A stretch of DNA of 64,000 nt from Candidatus Rokuibacteriota bacterium (GTDB taxonomy: Bacteria > Methylomirabilota > Methylomirabilia > Rokubacteriales > CSP1-6): contig QHSU01000069.1 in the NCBI GenBank assembly GCA_003220535.1, positions 78,328 through 142,327 on the forward strand, written 5' to 3'. Below the pieces are notes generated by a model. That model did not search any database. It had not been told where the DNA came from and saw nothing but the letters and a program-made list of their open reading frames with translations. Positions 26,428 to 35,137 of this stretch are shown piece after piece; positions within the stretch are counted from its first letter, which is position 1; each line of letters starts with the position of its first letter. The translations under genes were made by a program, and so were the position numbers.

Positions 26428-27006
26428 CTAGGGCAAGAGGTCGCTGACGCGAAGGCGCGTCCCCGGGGCGGCCAGAAGCTCGACGGAGGATTCGGGGCTC
26501 AGCGCCTGCGTCGAGGCGTAGCGCCAGCCGAACGGCGCGGACTGATCGGGGACGGGCTGTCGGTAGACCTCCAGGACGCGATCGACGAGATTTACGATCC
26601 AGTAGTCCTCGAGTCCGGCGCGGGCGTAGAGGCTGCCCTTGTGCTCACGGTCAAGGAGAAGGCTCGAGTCCGCGACCTCGACGACCAGAGCGGGCCGCGA
26701 CGGATGCCGGCGCGCGTAGCTCCGTCGCTCTCCGCGCGTCACCGCGACGTCGGGCTCGGGCTCCGACTCGTCGTCCAGCTCGATGGGGCCTTGCGACCGC
26801 ACGAGCCATCCAGGCTGGAGCGCCGCCCGAAGGGCGTCTTCCACGAGGCCGATCGCGGTGTAGTGCGCGCTGTTCTGGGGCTCGCTCACGATGAGCTCGC
26901 CCCCCAGCAGCTCGACGGGCTCGTCCGGGCGGAAGACGCCGATGTCGATCAAGCGCTCGTACTCTTCACGCGTCCAGCGCCGCATTCGGGCTGGATAGGT
27001 GGTCAT
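26428..27006 (-). CDS. Uma2 family PD-(D/E)XK nuclease-like protein (copy B)
   Basis: 192 aa, paralogue of copy A. Matching blocks: MRRWTREEYERLIDIGVFRP, ELLGGELIVSEPQ, ESEPEPDVAVTRG, ALVVEVADSSLLLDRE, YARAGLEDYWIVNLVD and LRVSDLLP. The nuclease-fold acids (EPDVAV, LVVEVAD) are present. It ends 13 bp before the alcohol dehydrogenase start. Confidence 0.9.
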   Translation of the reverse strand: MTTYPARMRRWTREEYERLIDIGVFRPDEPVELLGGELIVSEPQNSAHYTAIGLVEDALRAALQPGWLVRSQGPIELDDESEPEPDVAVTRGERRSYARRHPSRPALVVEVADSSLLLDREHKGSLYARAGLEDYWIVNLVDRVLEVYRQPVPDQSAPFGWRYASTQALSPESSVELLAAPGTRLRVSDLLP

Positions 27007-27093
27007 GATGGGGACGCTACGTCACGCCGTACCGGACGTCAATGTGTCCGATTCGAGACTGTCCGATCCGGGACGATGGTCAGCGGCTAGCGG

Positions 27094-27501
27094 TCACGAG
27101 CGGCCCTCTGGCTCGCGCTCGACGGCGCGGCCGGCCGCGATCCAGCCGGTGAAGCCGACCTCGAGGTGCGCGACGCTCGGGAACCCCATCTCGCGCAACA
27201 CGTCCGCCGCGAGCGCTGAGCGCTGGCCGCCCGCGCAGTACACGATGATCCGCTTCGTCGGATCGACCTTGCCGCTGTAGTAGTGCGACGTCGGGTCGAG
27301 CCAGAACTCGAGCATGCCGCGCGGCACGTGGACGGAGCCCGGAATGAAGCCGAGCTTTCGCCGCTCGCGGACGTCACGGATGTCCAGCACCTGGACGTCC
27401 CCGCGGGACATCTCGCCCTCGACCTGCGCGATGGACAAATTCTCGATCCGCGCTTTCGCTTCCTCGACCATCTGGCCGACGGTCTTCCTCGGTTTCCACA
27501 T
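27094..27501 (-). CDS. Single-domain rhodanese-like protein
   Basis: 135 aa. The active-site loop is YCAGGQRSA with the persulfide-forming cysteine; QVLDIRDVRERRKLGFIPGS precedes it, and the C-terminal VGFTGWIAAGRAVE is typical of the family. It may transfer sulfane sulfur. The six-residue loop size suits sulfurtransferase chemistry rather than phosphatase. A GGGAG site precedes the ATG. It lies between a Uma2 gene and a DUF2161 gene on the same strand. Confidence 0.93.
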   Translation of the reverse strand: MWKPRKTVGQMVEEAKARIENLSIAQVEGEMSRGDVQVLDIRDVRERRKLGFIPGSVHVPRGMLEFWLDPTSHYYSGKVDPTKRIIVYCAGGQRSALAADVLREMGFPSVAHLEVGFTGWIAAGRAVEREPEGRS

Positions 27502-27512
27502 CGGTAACTCCC

Positions 27513-28253
27513 TCAGGTGTGAATCTTCGCACCGTTGCCCAGATCGGGCAACGCCCCGGCCGCTGCGAAGCGCCCGATGTCCTGGCTCGCGCGGTCGGTC
27601 AGGCCATAGGTCGCGCGCTCGAGTCGAAGGAACCAGCCATAGACGTCACGCTGGAGAATGCGCGGGGCATTGGGCACGAGGTGAGTCTCGCGCAGCACCT
27701 TGAGGCTGGCCCGACCGCCGCGCTGGATGAGCAGCGCACACCGCAACGCCTCTTGCCGGTAGGCGGTGACGATGGGCGTCCTCGTGACGCCGCCGCGATT
27801 CGGATCGCCCATGCGCCGCGCGTGCTCACCGAGCAAGCGCGTCAGGCTCGCCGCACGTTTGCGTGGACGATAAGGCAGGGGGTCGATTACCACTTCGACA
27901 CCGGAGACCGCGCGGCCGGGCGCGACGGTCATGAGGCCCAGGCCGAGCCGCCGGCACAAATCACGCACGCTGCGCCGGTGGACTGACGCCCCGCGAGCCC
28001 GGCGGCTTCGCGGTCGGCTGACCGCCAGATAGACGCGATCCGTCAGCGAGAGCCGATCGATGCCTTGCAGCAGCAGGGCCAGGTTGAAGCTCACCTTGAG
28101 CTCGACGATCACGGGCGGTTCGTCGCCGCGCGTCGCGACCACGTCACAGCCGCAGACCTCCGCCTTGACGTCGTAGCCTTGACCTTCCAGGAAGGCCTTC
28201 ACCGCCGGATACATATCGCTCTCGACGGGGGCGGCTGCGGTCCGCGACGGCAT
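27513..28253 (-). CDS. DUF2161 family protein (predicted nuclease-fold phosphodiesterase)
   Basis: 246 aa. N-terminal part: MYPAVKAFLEGQGYDVKAEV followed by GCDVVATRG and PVIVELKVSFN, the D..ExK pattern of PD-(D/E)XK enzymes. The middle and end (REALRCALLIQRGGRASLKVLRE, YGWFLRLERATYGLTDRA) match the DUF2161 (COG5482) family. No cellular role is established. It ends 11 bp before the rhodanese start. Confidence 0.88.
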   Translation of the reverse strand: MPSRTAAAPVESDMYPAVKAFLEGQGYDVKAEVCGCDVVATRGDEPPVIVELKVSFNLALLLQGIDRLSLTDRVYLAVSRPRSRRARGASVHRRSVRDLCRRLGLGLMTVAPGRAVSGVEVVIDPLPYRPRKRAASLTRLLGEHARRMGDPNRGGVTRTPIVTAYRQEALRCALLIQRGGRASLKVLRETHLVPNAPRILQRDVYGWFLRLERATYGLTDRASQDIGRFAAAGALPDLGNGAKIHT

Positions 28254-28264
28254 CGACCGCGATT

Positions 28265-28635
28265 TTACGAGACCTTGATCTCCTGGCCGAACATAATCCG
28301 ATGCCCGTCGGGAGTTTCAATGGAGAACTCCCTCGTGCCCCACGGCCGGTTGACGAGCTCCTGAATGATTTTCACGCCGTTCGCCCTGTACTCCGCATAC
28401 AGGCCGTCGACGTCGACCATGTCCACGGACGCGAACCAGGAGTGGTCACCGATCGTCGTCGCCGGCGCTTCGTCCGGCAATGGCCGAGCATGACCCTGAA
28501 GTTGTCCCTGGAGAGGAAGAACCAGCCCTCGACTTCGAAGTCGAGCTTGAAGCCGAGCTTCTCGCGATAGAAGTCGGCCGATTTTCGGTGGTCGTTGACG
28601 GCGAGCACGCACCGGACCTGGTTCAGCTTGGGCAT
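28265..28635 (-). pseudogene. VOC/glyoxalase-family protein, broken by one-base deletion
   Basis: The first half (MPKLNQVRCVLAVNDHRKSA to FRVMLGHC) and second half (DEAPATTIGDHSWFASVDMV to FGQEIKVS) are in different frames that meet near 28476. Restoring one G in the plus-strand GG run at 28476-28477 rejoins them into a normal VOC protein of about 123 aa. The 371-bp length (not a multiple of 3) fits one lost base. It could be a real frameshift or a consensus error. Its start overlaps the end of the adjacent luciferase-like gene by 13 bp. Confidence 0.8.
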
Positions 28636-29642
28636 CGTCCTTCTCCAGAGCGCACCGCGGGGAGCACTTCCTCGCCGAAGAGGCGCACGGTGCGAACAGG
28701 ATCGACGGCGAGGCTGACCGAGAACATGAGCCGCTGGACACCGGCCGCCTGGGCCGCGCGCACCTGCGCCAGGCACTCTTCTGGCGTGCCGCACACCGCG
28801 AGCCGGTGCCTGAGGTAGTCGAACAAGCCGAGCTCGGCGACGAGCGCGGCGTCGACCTCGCCCGGGCGCGTGCTGTAGCGGCGGCGCAACTCGAGCAGCG
28901 GCCCGCGGTGCTCCGGCGGCACGCCGCGACGCGCGAGATCCCCGCCGCCCATCACGTACGCCGCCACGAACGCCAGGATCGCGCCGATCTTCCGGCGGGC
29001 GGCGTCGCCGTCGGCGTTACAGTCCAGACACGCGATCTGCCAGACCTCGACCTCGTCCGGCTTCCGCCCGGCCGCGCGCGCCGCCTCCAGGACCGCTCCC
29101 TCGGACGCCTTCACATCGCTCGCGCCGAGCCCGTAGTTGATGAAGACGCCTTCGGCGGTGGCCCCGGCGGCTCGGAGCGAGCGCGGGTGCGACGCTGCGA
29201 GAAAGACGGGGCTGGGTTCCTTCACCCACGGGAGATGAGCGGTCCCACCGTGGTACGACGCCGGACGACCCCGCAAAAGTTCTCTGATGAACGCCACGCC
29301 TTCCGCGAGCTCACCCGCCGGCAGGCTGGGCGCTCCGAGGTTTCGCGTGCCGCTGTGGCCGACGCCGATGCCGAGCAGGACGCGCCCCGGAGCCAGGAGG
29401 TTCACCGACGCGATCGACGCCGCCGACACGGCGGGGTGCCGGGTGACGAGGTTCGTGACGCACATCGCAACCCTCGCACGCCGGGTGCCGGCAGCCAGAA
29501 GCGTCGTCGCGACCCAGGGGTCCATCGCGTTGCCTGGCGTGTCGGCGATGCCGACCATGTCGTAGCCGAGGGTGTCCGCCGCCTCGGCCATCGATCGCAC
29601 GAGGGCGACGTCGTACGGCCAGAAGAAGAAACCGATCTCCAT
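28623..29642 (-). CDS. LLM class flavin-dependent oxidoreductase
   Basis: 339 aa from the ATG at 29642 (MEIGFFFWPYDVALVRSMAE); the frame is open 29 codons further up but that part lacks family character. Luciferase-like landmarks: HPAVSAASIASVNLLAPGRV, GIGVGHSGTRNLG, SPVFLAASHPRSLRAAG and VCGTPEECLAQVRAAQAAGV. It resembles the F420/FMN family near methylenetetrahydromethanopterin-reductase-like proteins. Cofactor uncertain. Confidence 0.93.
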   Translation of the reverse strand: MEIGFFFWPYDVALVRSMAEAADTLGYDMVGIADTPGNAMDPWVATTLLAAGTRRARVAMCVTNLVTRHPAVSAASIASVNLLAPGRVLLGIGVGHSGTRNLGAPSLPAGELAEGVAFIRELLRGRPASYHGGTAHLPWVKEPSPVFLAASHPRSLRAAGATAEGVFINYGLGASDVKASEGAVLEAARAAGRKPDEVEVWQIACLDCNADGDAARRKIGAILAFVAAYVMGGGDLARRGVPPEHRGPLLELRRRYSTRPGEVDAALVAELGLFDYLRHRLAVCGTPEECLAQVRAAQAAGVQRLMFSVSLAVDPVRTVRLFGEEVLPAVRSGEGRCPS

Positions 29643-29734
29643 GTAGCTCCGGCCTCTAGACCAGCTCGTGCCTGCGTTGTAGCTTGGCCGAGTCGATGCG
29701 GTCTGGGCGACCGTCTCGGGATTCGGCACTGTCT

Positions 29735-29770
29735 GGCTAACGTCCGCGCGCGTGAAACGCGATGTTAGGC
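29735..29770. repeat. attC-like palindromic element
   Basis: GGCTAAC (29735-29741) and GTTAGGC (29764-29770) are imperfect inverted 7-mers enclosing CGCG-TGAAA-CGCG. On the minus strand this reads GCCTAAC...GTTAGCC and sits 7 bp after the stop of the DUF4062 remnant, the position of a recombination site in an integron cassette. At 36 bp it is shorter than known functional attC sites, so it may be a degraded or unrelated palindrome. Confidence 0.35.
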
Positions 29771-29776
29771 GGGGGG

Positions 29777-30397
29777 CTACACAGCTCTGAGAAGATCGCC
29801 GACTCGGTATCCGGCATCGGTGACGAAGAAGACCTCTCCCTTCCCGGCGCGGTCCTCGACAAGCCCCAGGTTATGCAGCTCATCGACCGCGCTTCGCCAT
29901 CGTGCAGCGGATCGGACATTGCCCGACTCCACGAAGCCGCGTTGATTCGTCTGGACGTGCGTACCCCCCAAGGTGCCCAACCGCATTATGACGCCCGCAG
30001 GGTCTTGCACCGCCTCCAGGAGCAGGTCGCGGGCCGCCTCGGAGAGATCGGGTGGCCGCTCCGCCGGTGGAGGTCGATCAAGTTCGGTCGCATGCTCACC
30101 GCCCGCGAAGCTCGCAATAACCCTCTGCGCGAGGTGTCGTGCGAACTTCGTTCGAAACGATGTCAAAGTCCTCGTACTCATCAAACAGACCTCGGGAGCG
30201 CAGATTCTCCTTGAAGGCACGAAGTTTCTCGTACTGCTCGCCATCAACGCTGTCCATGCGTACTGGGACGGCGGAGAAGTAGATCATCGCCGGCTTCCCG
30301 CTCACTCCTGAATGACATCGCGGATCAGCAGACGCTCCTTGGCCACATCGCTTGGGGAGGCGATCATTACCTTCACAACCCGAGCGGTGTAGCTCAT
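29777..30397 (-). pseudogene. DUF4062 domain protein, decayed by internal deletion and frameshift
   Basis: Three pieces in order on the minus strand. From the ATG at 30397: MSYTARVVKVMIASPSDVAK and on to RDVIQE, then a stop at 30302-30304. From about 30300 in another frame: SGKPAMIYFSAVPV through GLFDEYEDFD. From about 30161 in a third frame: SFRTKFARHLAQRV to the C-terminal winged-helix-like tail ending GYRVGDLLRAV. In intact DUF4062 proteins about 80 residues separate the first two pieces, so an internal deletion occurred, and an extra A near 30161 shifts the rest. DUF4062 proteins are often linked to defence or signalling NTPases; function here is lost. Confidence 0.8.
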
Positions 30398-30707
30398 GTG
30401 ATCTCCTCGCTTCTCTGCCTAGCTCTCGCGGCGGTGTCCCGCGTGATGTGGAAAATGGGGGCATGCCTTCCGGCAATAGTTTCCGCTTCGTTCCTCACGC
30501 GGAGCGACACTTCATTCAACGAACTTCACCTTATACCGTCGTCATGGCAATCCGGGGCCCGCTGCGATCATCGGGCTCGGCTCAGCGACTGTCAGCACGT
30601 TCAGGGAGCACGCTGATTCGAAGACCGCGCGAACCTCAGGAATGGCGTCGTCAGGGGAAACACCCGCGATGCGCATCACTTCGCTCTTTTCCAGTGGATC
30701 GGCCCGG
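30398..30707. other. Intergenic stretch with a possible coupled short frame
   Basis: No convincing gene. On the minus strand a frame of 38 codons (GTG at about 30510, stop at 30394) ends in an ATGA overlap with the start of the DUF4062 remnant, suggesting a former upstream partner gene of which only the end remains. I do not recognise its product (it contains APIFHITRDTAARARQRSEE). Confidence 0.3.
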
Positions 30708-31526
30708 CTACGGATGTCCCGCGCCGGGAATGGTGACGCGAATCATATCGAGACGGGAAGTCGATACTCCTCGCGCCAAGTCCTCGTGCGTGGTCTGAGC
30801 GCTAATGCAAAAGAGAGTGCGACGATCTTCACCACCAAGAGCGCATGCGATGCCGCGGCCCGGCAGCGCGATCCGATCGGTAATGTGCCCTTCGCGATCA
30901 ACACGGATGACCGCATCCTCCTTGAACGCGCCGATCCAGACGCCTCCCCCGCGATCGAGGCAGATGCCATCGGGCTCGCCGATGTGGGCGAAGCGACGGC
31001 GAAATGTGAGCGCGCCGCCCGACTCGATCTGGAACTCCGATAGGCAATCGCCGTTGCTTTCAGCCACGATGAGAGTGCGGTTGTCGGGCGATATCGCTAT
31101 GCCGTTGGGGAAGCGGAGTCCCGTCGCGGCGATCCAGGCGATACCGTCTGGTGTCACGAGGACCAGGCAGCCTGTCGCATCGGCAGGGACGCCCAAACGC
31201 AGATCGAAGCCGAGATCACCGACGAAGGAGCGTCCCTCACCGTCTATGATCATGTCGTCGATCGTGCCGCGAGCGACTTTCGAGAGGTCGACGTAATTCG
31301 TCACCCGCCCATTGGAGTACCTGAGGAGCGACTGTTGGAACATCGCCGTCACGACAGCCTCGCCGGTCGGCAGAAAACCCAGGCCTGCAGGGACATCTGA
31401 CACCTCGCACAAGATCTCGCAGTGTCCGTCTCTGTCGATCCGCGAGACCGTGCGCGCCAGACTATCGACCAGCCAAAGAAACCCGTCACGCCAACGAGGA
31501 GCTTCGAAGTATCTCCCAGTCGCCAA
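30708..31526 (-). CDS. SMP-30/gluconolactonase (LRE) family protein
   Basis: 272 aa six-bladed beta-propeller. Blade signatures: APRWRDGFLWLVDSLARTVSR, DDMIIDGEGRSFVGDLGFDL, GLRFPNGIAISPDNRTLIVA and EPDGICLDRGGGVWIGAF. Metal ligands expected in the family are present (E near the start, N in FPNG, D in EPDG). It likely hydrolyses a lactone. The N-terminus is uncertain: only a TTG at 31526 is available, while similarity seems to begin a few residues earlier with no ATG. Base composition is less GC-rich than the neighbours, hinting at separate origin. Confidence 0.9.
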   Translation of the reverse strand: MATGRYFEAPRWRDGFLWLVDSLARTVSRIDRDGHCEILCEVSDVPAGLGFLPTGEAVVTAMFQQSLLRYSNGRVTNYVDLSKVARGTIDDMIIDGEGRSFVGDLGFDLRLGVPADATGCLVLVTPDGIAWIAATGLRFPNGIAISPDNRTLIVAESNGDCLSEFQIESGGALTFRRRFAHIGEPDGICLDRGGGVWIGAFKEDAVIRVDREGHITDRIALPGRGIACALGGEDRRTLFCISAQTTHEDLARGVSTSRLDMIRVTIPGAGHP

Positions 31527-31765
31527 CGTGTGAAGGGGACGCTTTATTACGATTGGGAGCCTCGTCGCGCAGGTTTCAAGCGGTAACTCGTGCGGGCCGC
31601 GCTCAGTCGCCGCCCACTCTGGACATGTTGTGCGCGAGGTACGTGCTATCCGCTCGTCGCATTGGGTCAGCGTGCTACGCAGACCTGTGATACACGGGTC
31701 CGATCGACCTGGTAGAGGCGATCAGCTCGCATCGTCACAGGCCAATCCGACCGGTCGCCGGCGGC

Positions 31766-32902
31766 CTACCGCCGGGTCAGCTCCTCCCGCAGCCGCGCCG
31801 CGACGATCGCTTCCTCGCCCGGCTGGAGGTTGATCGGGTCGACGGCGATCTCGTCGAAGTAGCCACCTTGATGGGCCCCTTGCTGGACGTAGATGTGGGG
31901 CTCGCCCTGGGCCAGGGCGACCTGCACCGCGTGGCCGGACGGGCCCGCCCAATCGGGCGTGAAGTAGACGACCGCGTGCGGGATCACCCGGTTCACGGCG
32001 TCGTGCTCGACCACGACGCGGAGCCCCGGCAGGTCGGCGAGCGCCTCGACGATCGTCGCGCAGACGTCGCTGTAGCGCTTCATCTCGGCCGACTCGTCCT
32101 CCGCCATGAAGAGCTCGAGCGCCGTCACCAGGCCGCAGATCTCCTCCTTGGAGGTTTTCGCCGCGCGACCGAGCGCCTGGTTCGGGCTCGCGTTGAGCGA
32201 AGCGGCGCGCACGAGATCGCGGCGCCCGGCCAGAATGCCGGTGCTCTGCGGCCCGCGGATGCCCTTGCCGCCGCTGAAGCTCACGAGGTCGGCGCCGAGG
32301 CGGAGAAACTTCGTCAGGTTCTCGCGCGGCGGCAGCATCGAGGCGGCGTCGACGATGACGGGCACGCCGCGGCGATGGGCGATCGCGATGACCTGCTCGA
32401 GCGAGAGGATGCCGGGCGGGCTCGTGAAGGGCGAGATCAGGTACGCGACCGCCGCCGTCCGATCGGTGATCGCCTCTTCGAGCTCGAAGGGCTGCGTGCG
32501 GCGCGCCAGGCCGATGTCGACGAGCACCCCGCCGGCGACCCGATAGGCCTGGTCGTAGGCGAATCGGTGCGCGCGCTGGATGACGATCTCAATCCGCATC
32601 CCCCGGGTGTCGGGCAGGCGCGTGATCTTCGCCGGATCGTCGCCGGCGATGCACGCCGCGGCCTGTAGGATCAGGCCCGAGCTCGCGCCCGCGGTCACGA
32701 ACGCCGCCTCGGCGCCGAGCATGCGCGCGATGGCCGCGCCCGCCGCCGCGTTGAGCTCGTCGAGGTTCACGAGGACGCGCGACGCTTCGCGCATCGCCTC
32801 CAGCGCTTCTGGCCGCAAGAGCGAGCCGCCGTAGCGCGTGGTCGTCCCCGAGCCGTGGATGACAGGGCGGACGCCGAGCTTTCGGTAGATCTCGGGGATC
32901 AT
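31766..32902 (-). CDS. SelA-like PLP-dependent enzyme (aminotransferase class V fold)
   Basis: 378 aa. Matches the SelA/D-glucosaminate-6-phosphate ammonia-lyase branch: IYRKLGVRPVIHGSGTTTRY at the start, AAFVTAGASSGLIL, VPVIVDAASMLPP, and the PLP lysine in VSFSGGKGIRGPQSTG. It lacks the N-terminal domain of true selenocysteine synthase (about 460 aa), so a lyase or racemase acting on an amino or sugar acid is more likely. Its ATG overlaps the stop of the class III aminotransferase by 4 bp, and the pair probably works in sequence on one substrate. Confidence 0.9.
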   Translation of the reverse strand: MIPEIYRKLGVRPVIHGSGTTTRYGGSLLRPEALEAMREASRVLVNLDELNAAAGAAIARMLGAEAAFVTAGASSGLILQAAACIAGDDPAKITRLPDTRGMRIEIVIQRAHRFAYDQAYRVAGGVLVDIGLARRTQPFELEEAITDRTAAVAYLISPFTSPPGILSLEQVIAIAHRRGVPVIVDAASMLPPRENLTKFLRLGADLVSFSGGKGIRGPQSTGILAGRRDLVRAASLNASPNQALGRAAKTSKEEICGLVTALELFMAEDESAEMKRYSDVCATIVEALADLPGLRVVVEHDAVNRVIPHAVVYFTPDWAGPSGHAVQVALAQGEPHIYVQQGAHQGGYFDEIAVDPINLQPGEEAIVAARLREELTRR

Positions 32903-34269
32903 GCGAGGCCTTCTTCTTTCATGGCGCGGATCGCAGCCTCGAACGCGGCGAAGGTCTCGGCGAGGATCTCGTCGGTGTGGCAGGTGCCCACCAGCGCCCG
33001 GGCGCCGTTGAAGTCCACGCCGTTCAGGATGAGCGCCTGTCTGAGCGCGCGGCTCTGCTCGGCGTTCTTCGCGTCGAGCCGCCGCCACTCCACGTCCTGG
33101 ACGGACTGATCCGATCCATCGCGCGGCGGCGCGCCCGCGCCGAAGAAGATCTTCCAGTCGCTGTGCTCGCCGTAGATCTTCCAGGCGACCTTTTCGCGCG
33201 CGAGGATCTCGTTCATGCCGTGGCGCAGCGTGGCCGCCTGCTGATTGGCGAAGCGGATGGCCTGGCCGTCGGCCACCGAGGCGAGCATCGCGACGCCGGC
33301 GGCGGCCGAGAGCGGATTGGCGTTGAAGGTGCCGGCATGGGCGATCTTGGCGCGGCGATTCGCTTCCGGGTCGGGCTTGGTCGCGATGTAGCTCAGCACG
33401 TCCGCGCGCCCCGCGACGGCGCCTCCGGGGAGGCCGCCACACAGAATCTTCGCGAGCGTCGTCAGGTCGGGTATCAGGCCGAGCTTCTCCTGCGCGCCCC
33501 CGGGGGCCACCCGGAAGCCGGTGACGACCTCGTCGAAGATCAACAGCGCTCCGACACGCCGCGTTTCCTCGCGAAGCGCCGCGACGAACGACGCGGGCGT
33601 GGGCACGGAGCCGAAATGGCCGCCCGTCGGCTCGATGATCACCGCGGCCACGTCGCCCTTCGCGAGGCGATCGCGCACCGCGACGATATCGTTGGGCGGC
33701 AGCACCGAGACGAGATCGACCACCTCCGGAAGCTGGCCGGCCTCGGGCTCGGCTTCGTAGGGAGGCCGTACGCCGATCTCGAGCCCTTCGTGCCAGCCGT
33801 GGAAGTGGCCCGCGAACTTGACGACGTGCCGCTTGCCGGTGAACGCGCGGGCGAGGCGCACGGCCATGTGTGTGGCCTCGGTGCCCGACGCCGTGAAGCG
33901 CACGCGCTCGGCGCTCGGCACCAGCCGGCAGACCCACTCGCCCCACTCGACCTCTTTCTCGTGGCAGGCACCATAGTGGGTGCCGCGGAGCGCCTGCTCG
34001 CGCACGGCGTCCGCGACCGGCCGGGGATTGTGCCCGAGCAGCAAGGCCCCGTGCCCCATCCAGTAGTCCACGTACCGGTGGCCGTCCACGTCCCACTTGT
34101 AGGCGCCGTCCGCGTGGTCCACGTAGAGCGGAAAGGGCTGCATCCGGCGGTTGTCGTGAGTCACCGCGTCCGGGAAGAGGAGCCGTGCGCGCTCGTACAG
34201 CGCGCGCGAGGCGGGCAGGGCGTCAGCGTACATGTCCTGGAGCTTGGGCGAGGTCGTGAGCCGGGCCAT
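32899..34269 (-). CDS. Class III aminotransferase (glutamate-1-semialdehyde aminomutase-like)
   Basis: 456 aa. PLP motif: LLIFDEVVTGFRVAPGGAQE, followed by TLAKILCGGLPGGAVAG containing the PLP lysine. Other landmarks: YVDYWMGHGALLLGHNPRPV and RFTASGTEATHMAVRLARAF. Overall this is the HemL-like group widely used outside haem synthesis. The following SelA-like gene is translationally coupled. The amino donor and substrate are not evident. Confidence 0.94.
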   Translation of the reverse strand: MARLTTSPKLQDMYADALPASRALYERARLLFPDAVTHDNRRMQPFPLYVDHADGAYKWDVDGHRYVDYWMGHGALLLGHNPRPVADAVREQALRGTHYGACHEKEVEWGEWVCRLVPSAERVRFTASGTEATHMAVRLARAFTGKRHVVKFAGHFHGWHEGLEIGVRPPYEAEPEAGQLPEVVDLVSVLPPNDIVAVRDRLAKGDVAAVIIEPTGGHFGSVPTPASFVAALREETRRVGALLIFDEVVTGFRVAPGGAQEKLGLIPDLTTLAKILCGGLPGGAVAGRADVLSYIATKPDPEANRRAKIAHAGTFNANPLSAAAGVAMLASVADGQAIRFANQQAATLRHGMNEILAREKVAWKIYGEHSDWKIFFGAGAPPRDGSDQSVQDVEWRRLDAKNAEQSRALRQALILNGVDFNGARALVGTCHTDEILAETFAAFEAAIRAMKEEGLA

Positions 34270-34435
34270 GAGGACTCTCCTCTCCTGAACGCTGTGGGGT
34301 CTGCGACGTCGGTACGTTACGCCGGACGTCCGGGACGGGTCAAGGAAGGCGCTGTCCTTGACGACGCCTGCGGCGCGGGCGCAGTATCACGGCCGTGCCG
34401 TTCACCCCGCCATCTTGGGAGAGGAGACGAGGCTC

Positions 34436-34663
34436 ATGTACACGCTGGTTCGCTCGATGCCGTGGGGTCGCCTGCTCCTGGAGCAAGTCCCCGCTCTCGC
34501 GCTGTCGTTCGTGATCGCGGAGCTGTTCTACAAGTTCCACAGCTTCACGCTGGAGACGCTGGCATTCCTCGCGACGTGGGGGGTCATCGACGCGGTGATC
34601 CAGGTCGGGCGATACCTGGTCACCGGCGGACGAACGACGCCGGCCAACGCGCCTCGGCGCTGA
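34436..34663 (+). CDS. Small membrane protein of unknown function
   Basis: 75 aa from the ATG at 34436, preceded by GGAGAGGAG 8-10 bp upstream. Two hydrophobic segments (LLEQVPALALSFVIAELFY and LETLAFLATWGVIDAVIQVG) are consistent with a membrane hairpin. It is the only rightward gene between leftward neighbours. No family recognised. Confidence 0.6.
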   Translation: MYTLVRSMPWGRLLLEQVPALALSFVIAELFYKFHSFTLETLAFLATWGVIDAVIQVGRYLVTGGRTTPANAPRR

Positions 34664-34693
34664 CCGGCGTCGCCAGGGGAGAGGTCGGCGCGG

Positions 34694-35137
34694 TTACTCT
34701 AGATCCAGCGGATCGCGCTTCGGCCCGACCGCTTGCATGGTCTCGAAGCCGTTCTCGACCATGTCGCAGTAGAGCTCCACGCGGTTTCCGTCCGGATCGA
34801 AGAAGTAGACGCTGCGCGTCACGTTGTGCTCGGCAGTCCCGTCGAGCGGGATCCCCATCCTCTTGAGCTCTTTGTAGGCGGCCTGCAGCTCCTCGAAGTT
34901 GTCGAGGCGCCACGCCACGTGATGGAGACCGGGCTGGGTCTTCGCGGGCGGCTCGCCGGTCGCCTGCTGGAACAGCGCCAGGTCGTGGTGCTCCTTGCCG
35001 AAGCTGAGGAACACCGCGCCCCGCTCCAGATTCTCGTGGGCTACCTTGAGCCCGAGCGTCTGCGTGTAGAAATCGCGCGACTTCTCGGCATCCCGAACGT
35101 TCAGCACGACGTGACCGAGCCTCTTCGCCTGGATCAT
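34694..35137 (-). CDS. VOC family protein (extradiol dioxygenase-like)
   Basis: 147 aa, two beta-alpha-beta-beta-beta modules. Metal ligands fit H in LGHVVLNVRD, H in GLHHVAWRLDN and E in DPDGNRVELYCD, as in catechol 2,3-dioxygenase C-terminal halves. The ATG follows GGGGGAGGA. A single-domain VOC protein can be a dioxygenase, a lyase or a resistance protein; the His-His-Glu set favours an iron- or manganese-dependent enzyme. Confidence 0.92.
   Translation of the reverse strand: MIQAKRLGHVVLNVRDAEKSRDFYTQTLGLKVAHENLERGAVFLSFGKEHHDLALFQQATGEPPAKTQPGLHHVAWRLDNFEELQAAYKELKRMGIPLDGTAEHNVTRSVYFFDPDGNRVELYCDMVENGFETMQAVGPKRDPLDLE

Noticed and set aside
28476..28477. Programmed frameshift in the VOC gene
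   Set aside because: No slippery heptamer or downstream structure seen; a missing base in a G run is enough.
30302..30304. Selenocysteine at the TGA in the DUF4062 remnant
   Set aside because: The frame after the TGA does not continue the protein; a deletion junction explains it.
31766..32902. SelA-like gene 5 kb from the selenoproteins as the selenocysteine synthase
   Set aside because: It lacks the N-terminal SelA domain and is coupled to an aminotransferase; its sequence fits the lyase branch. No selB, selD or tRNA-Sec was seen nearby.
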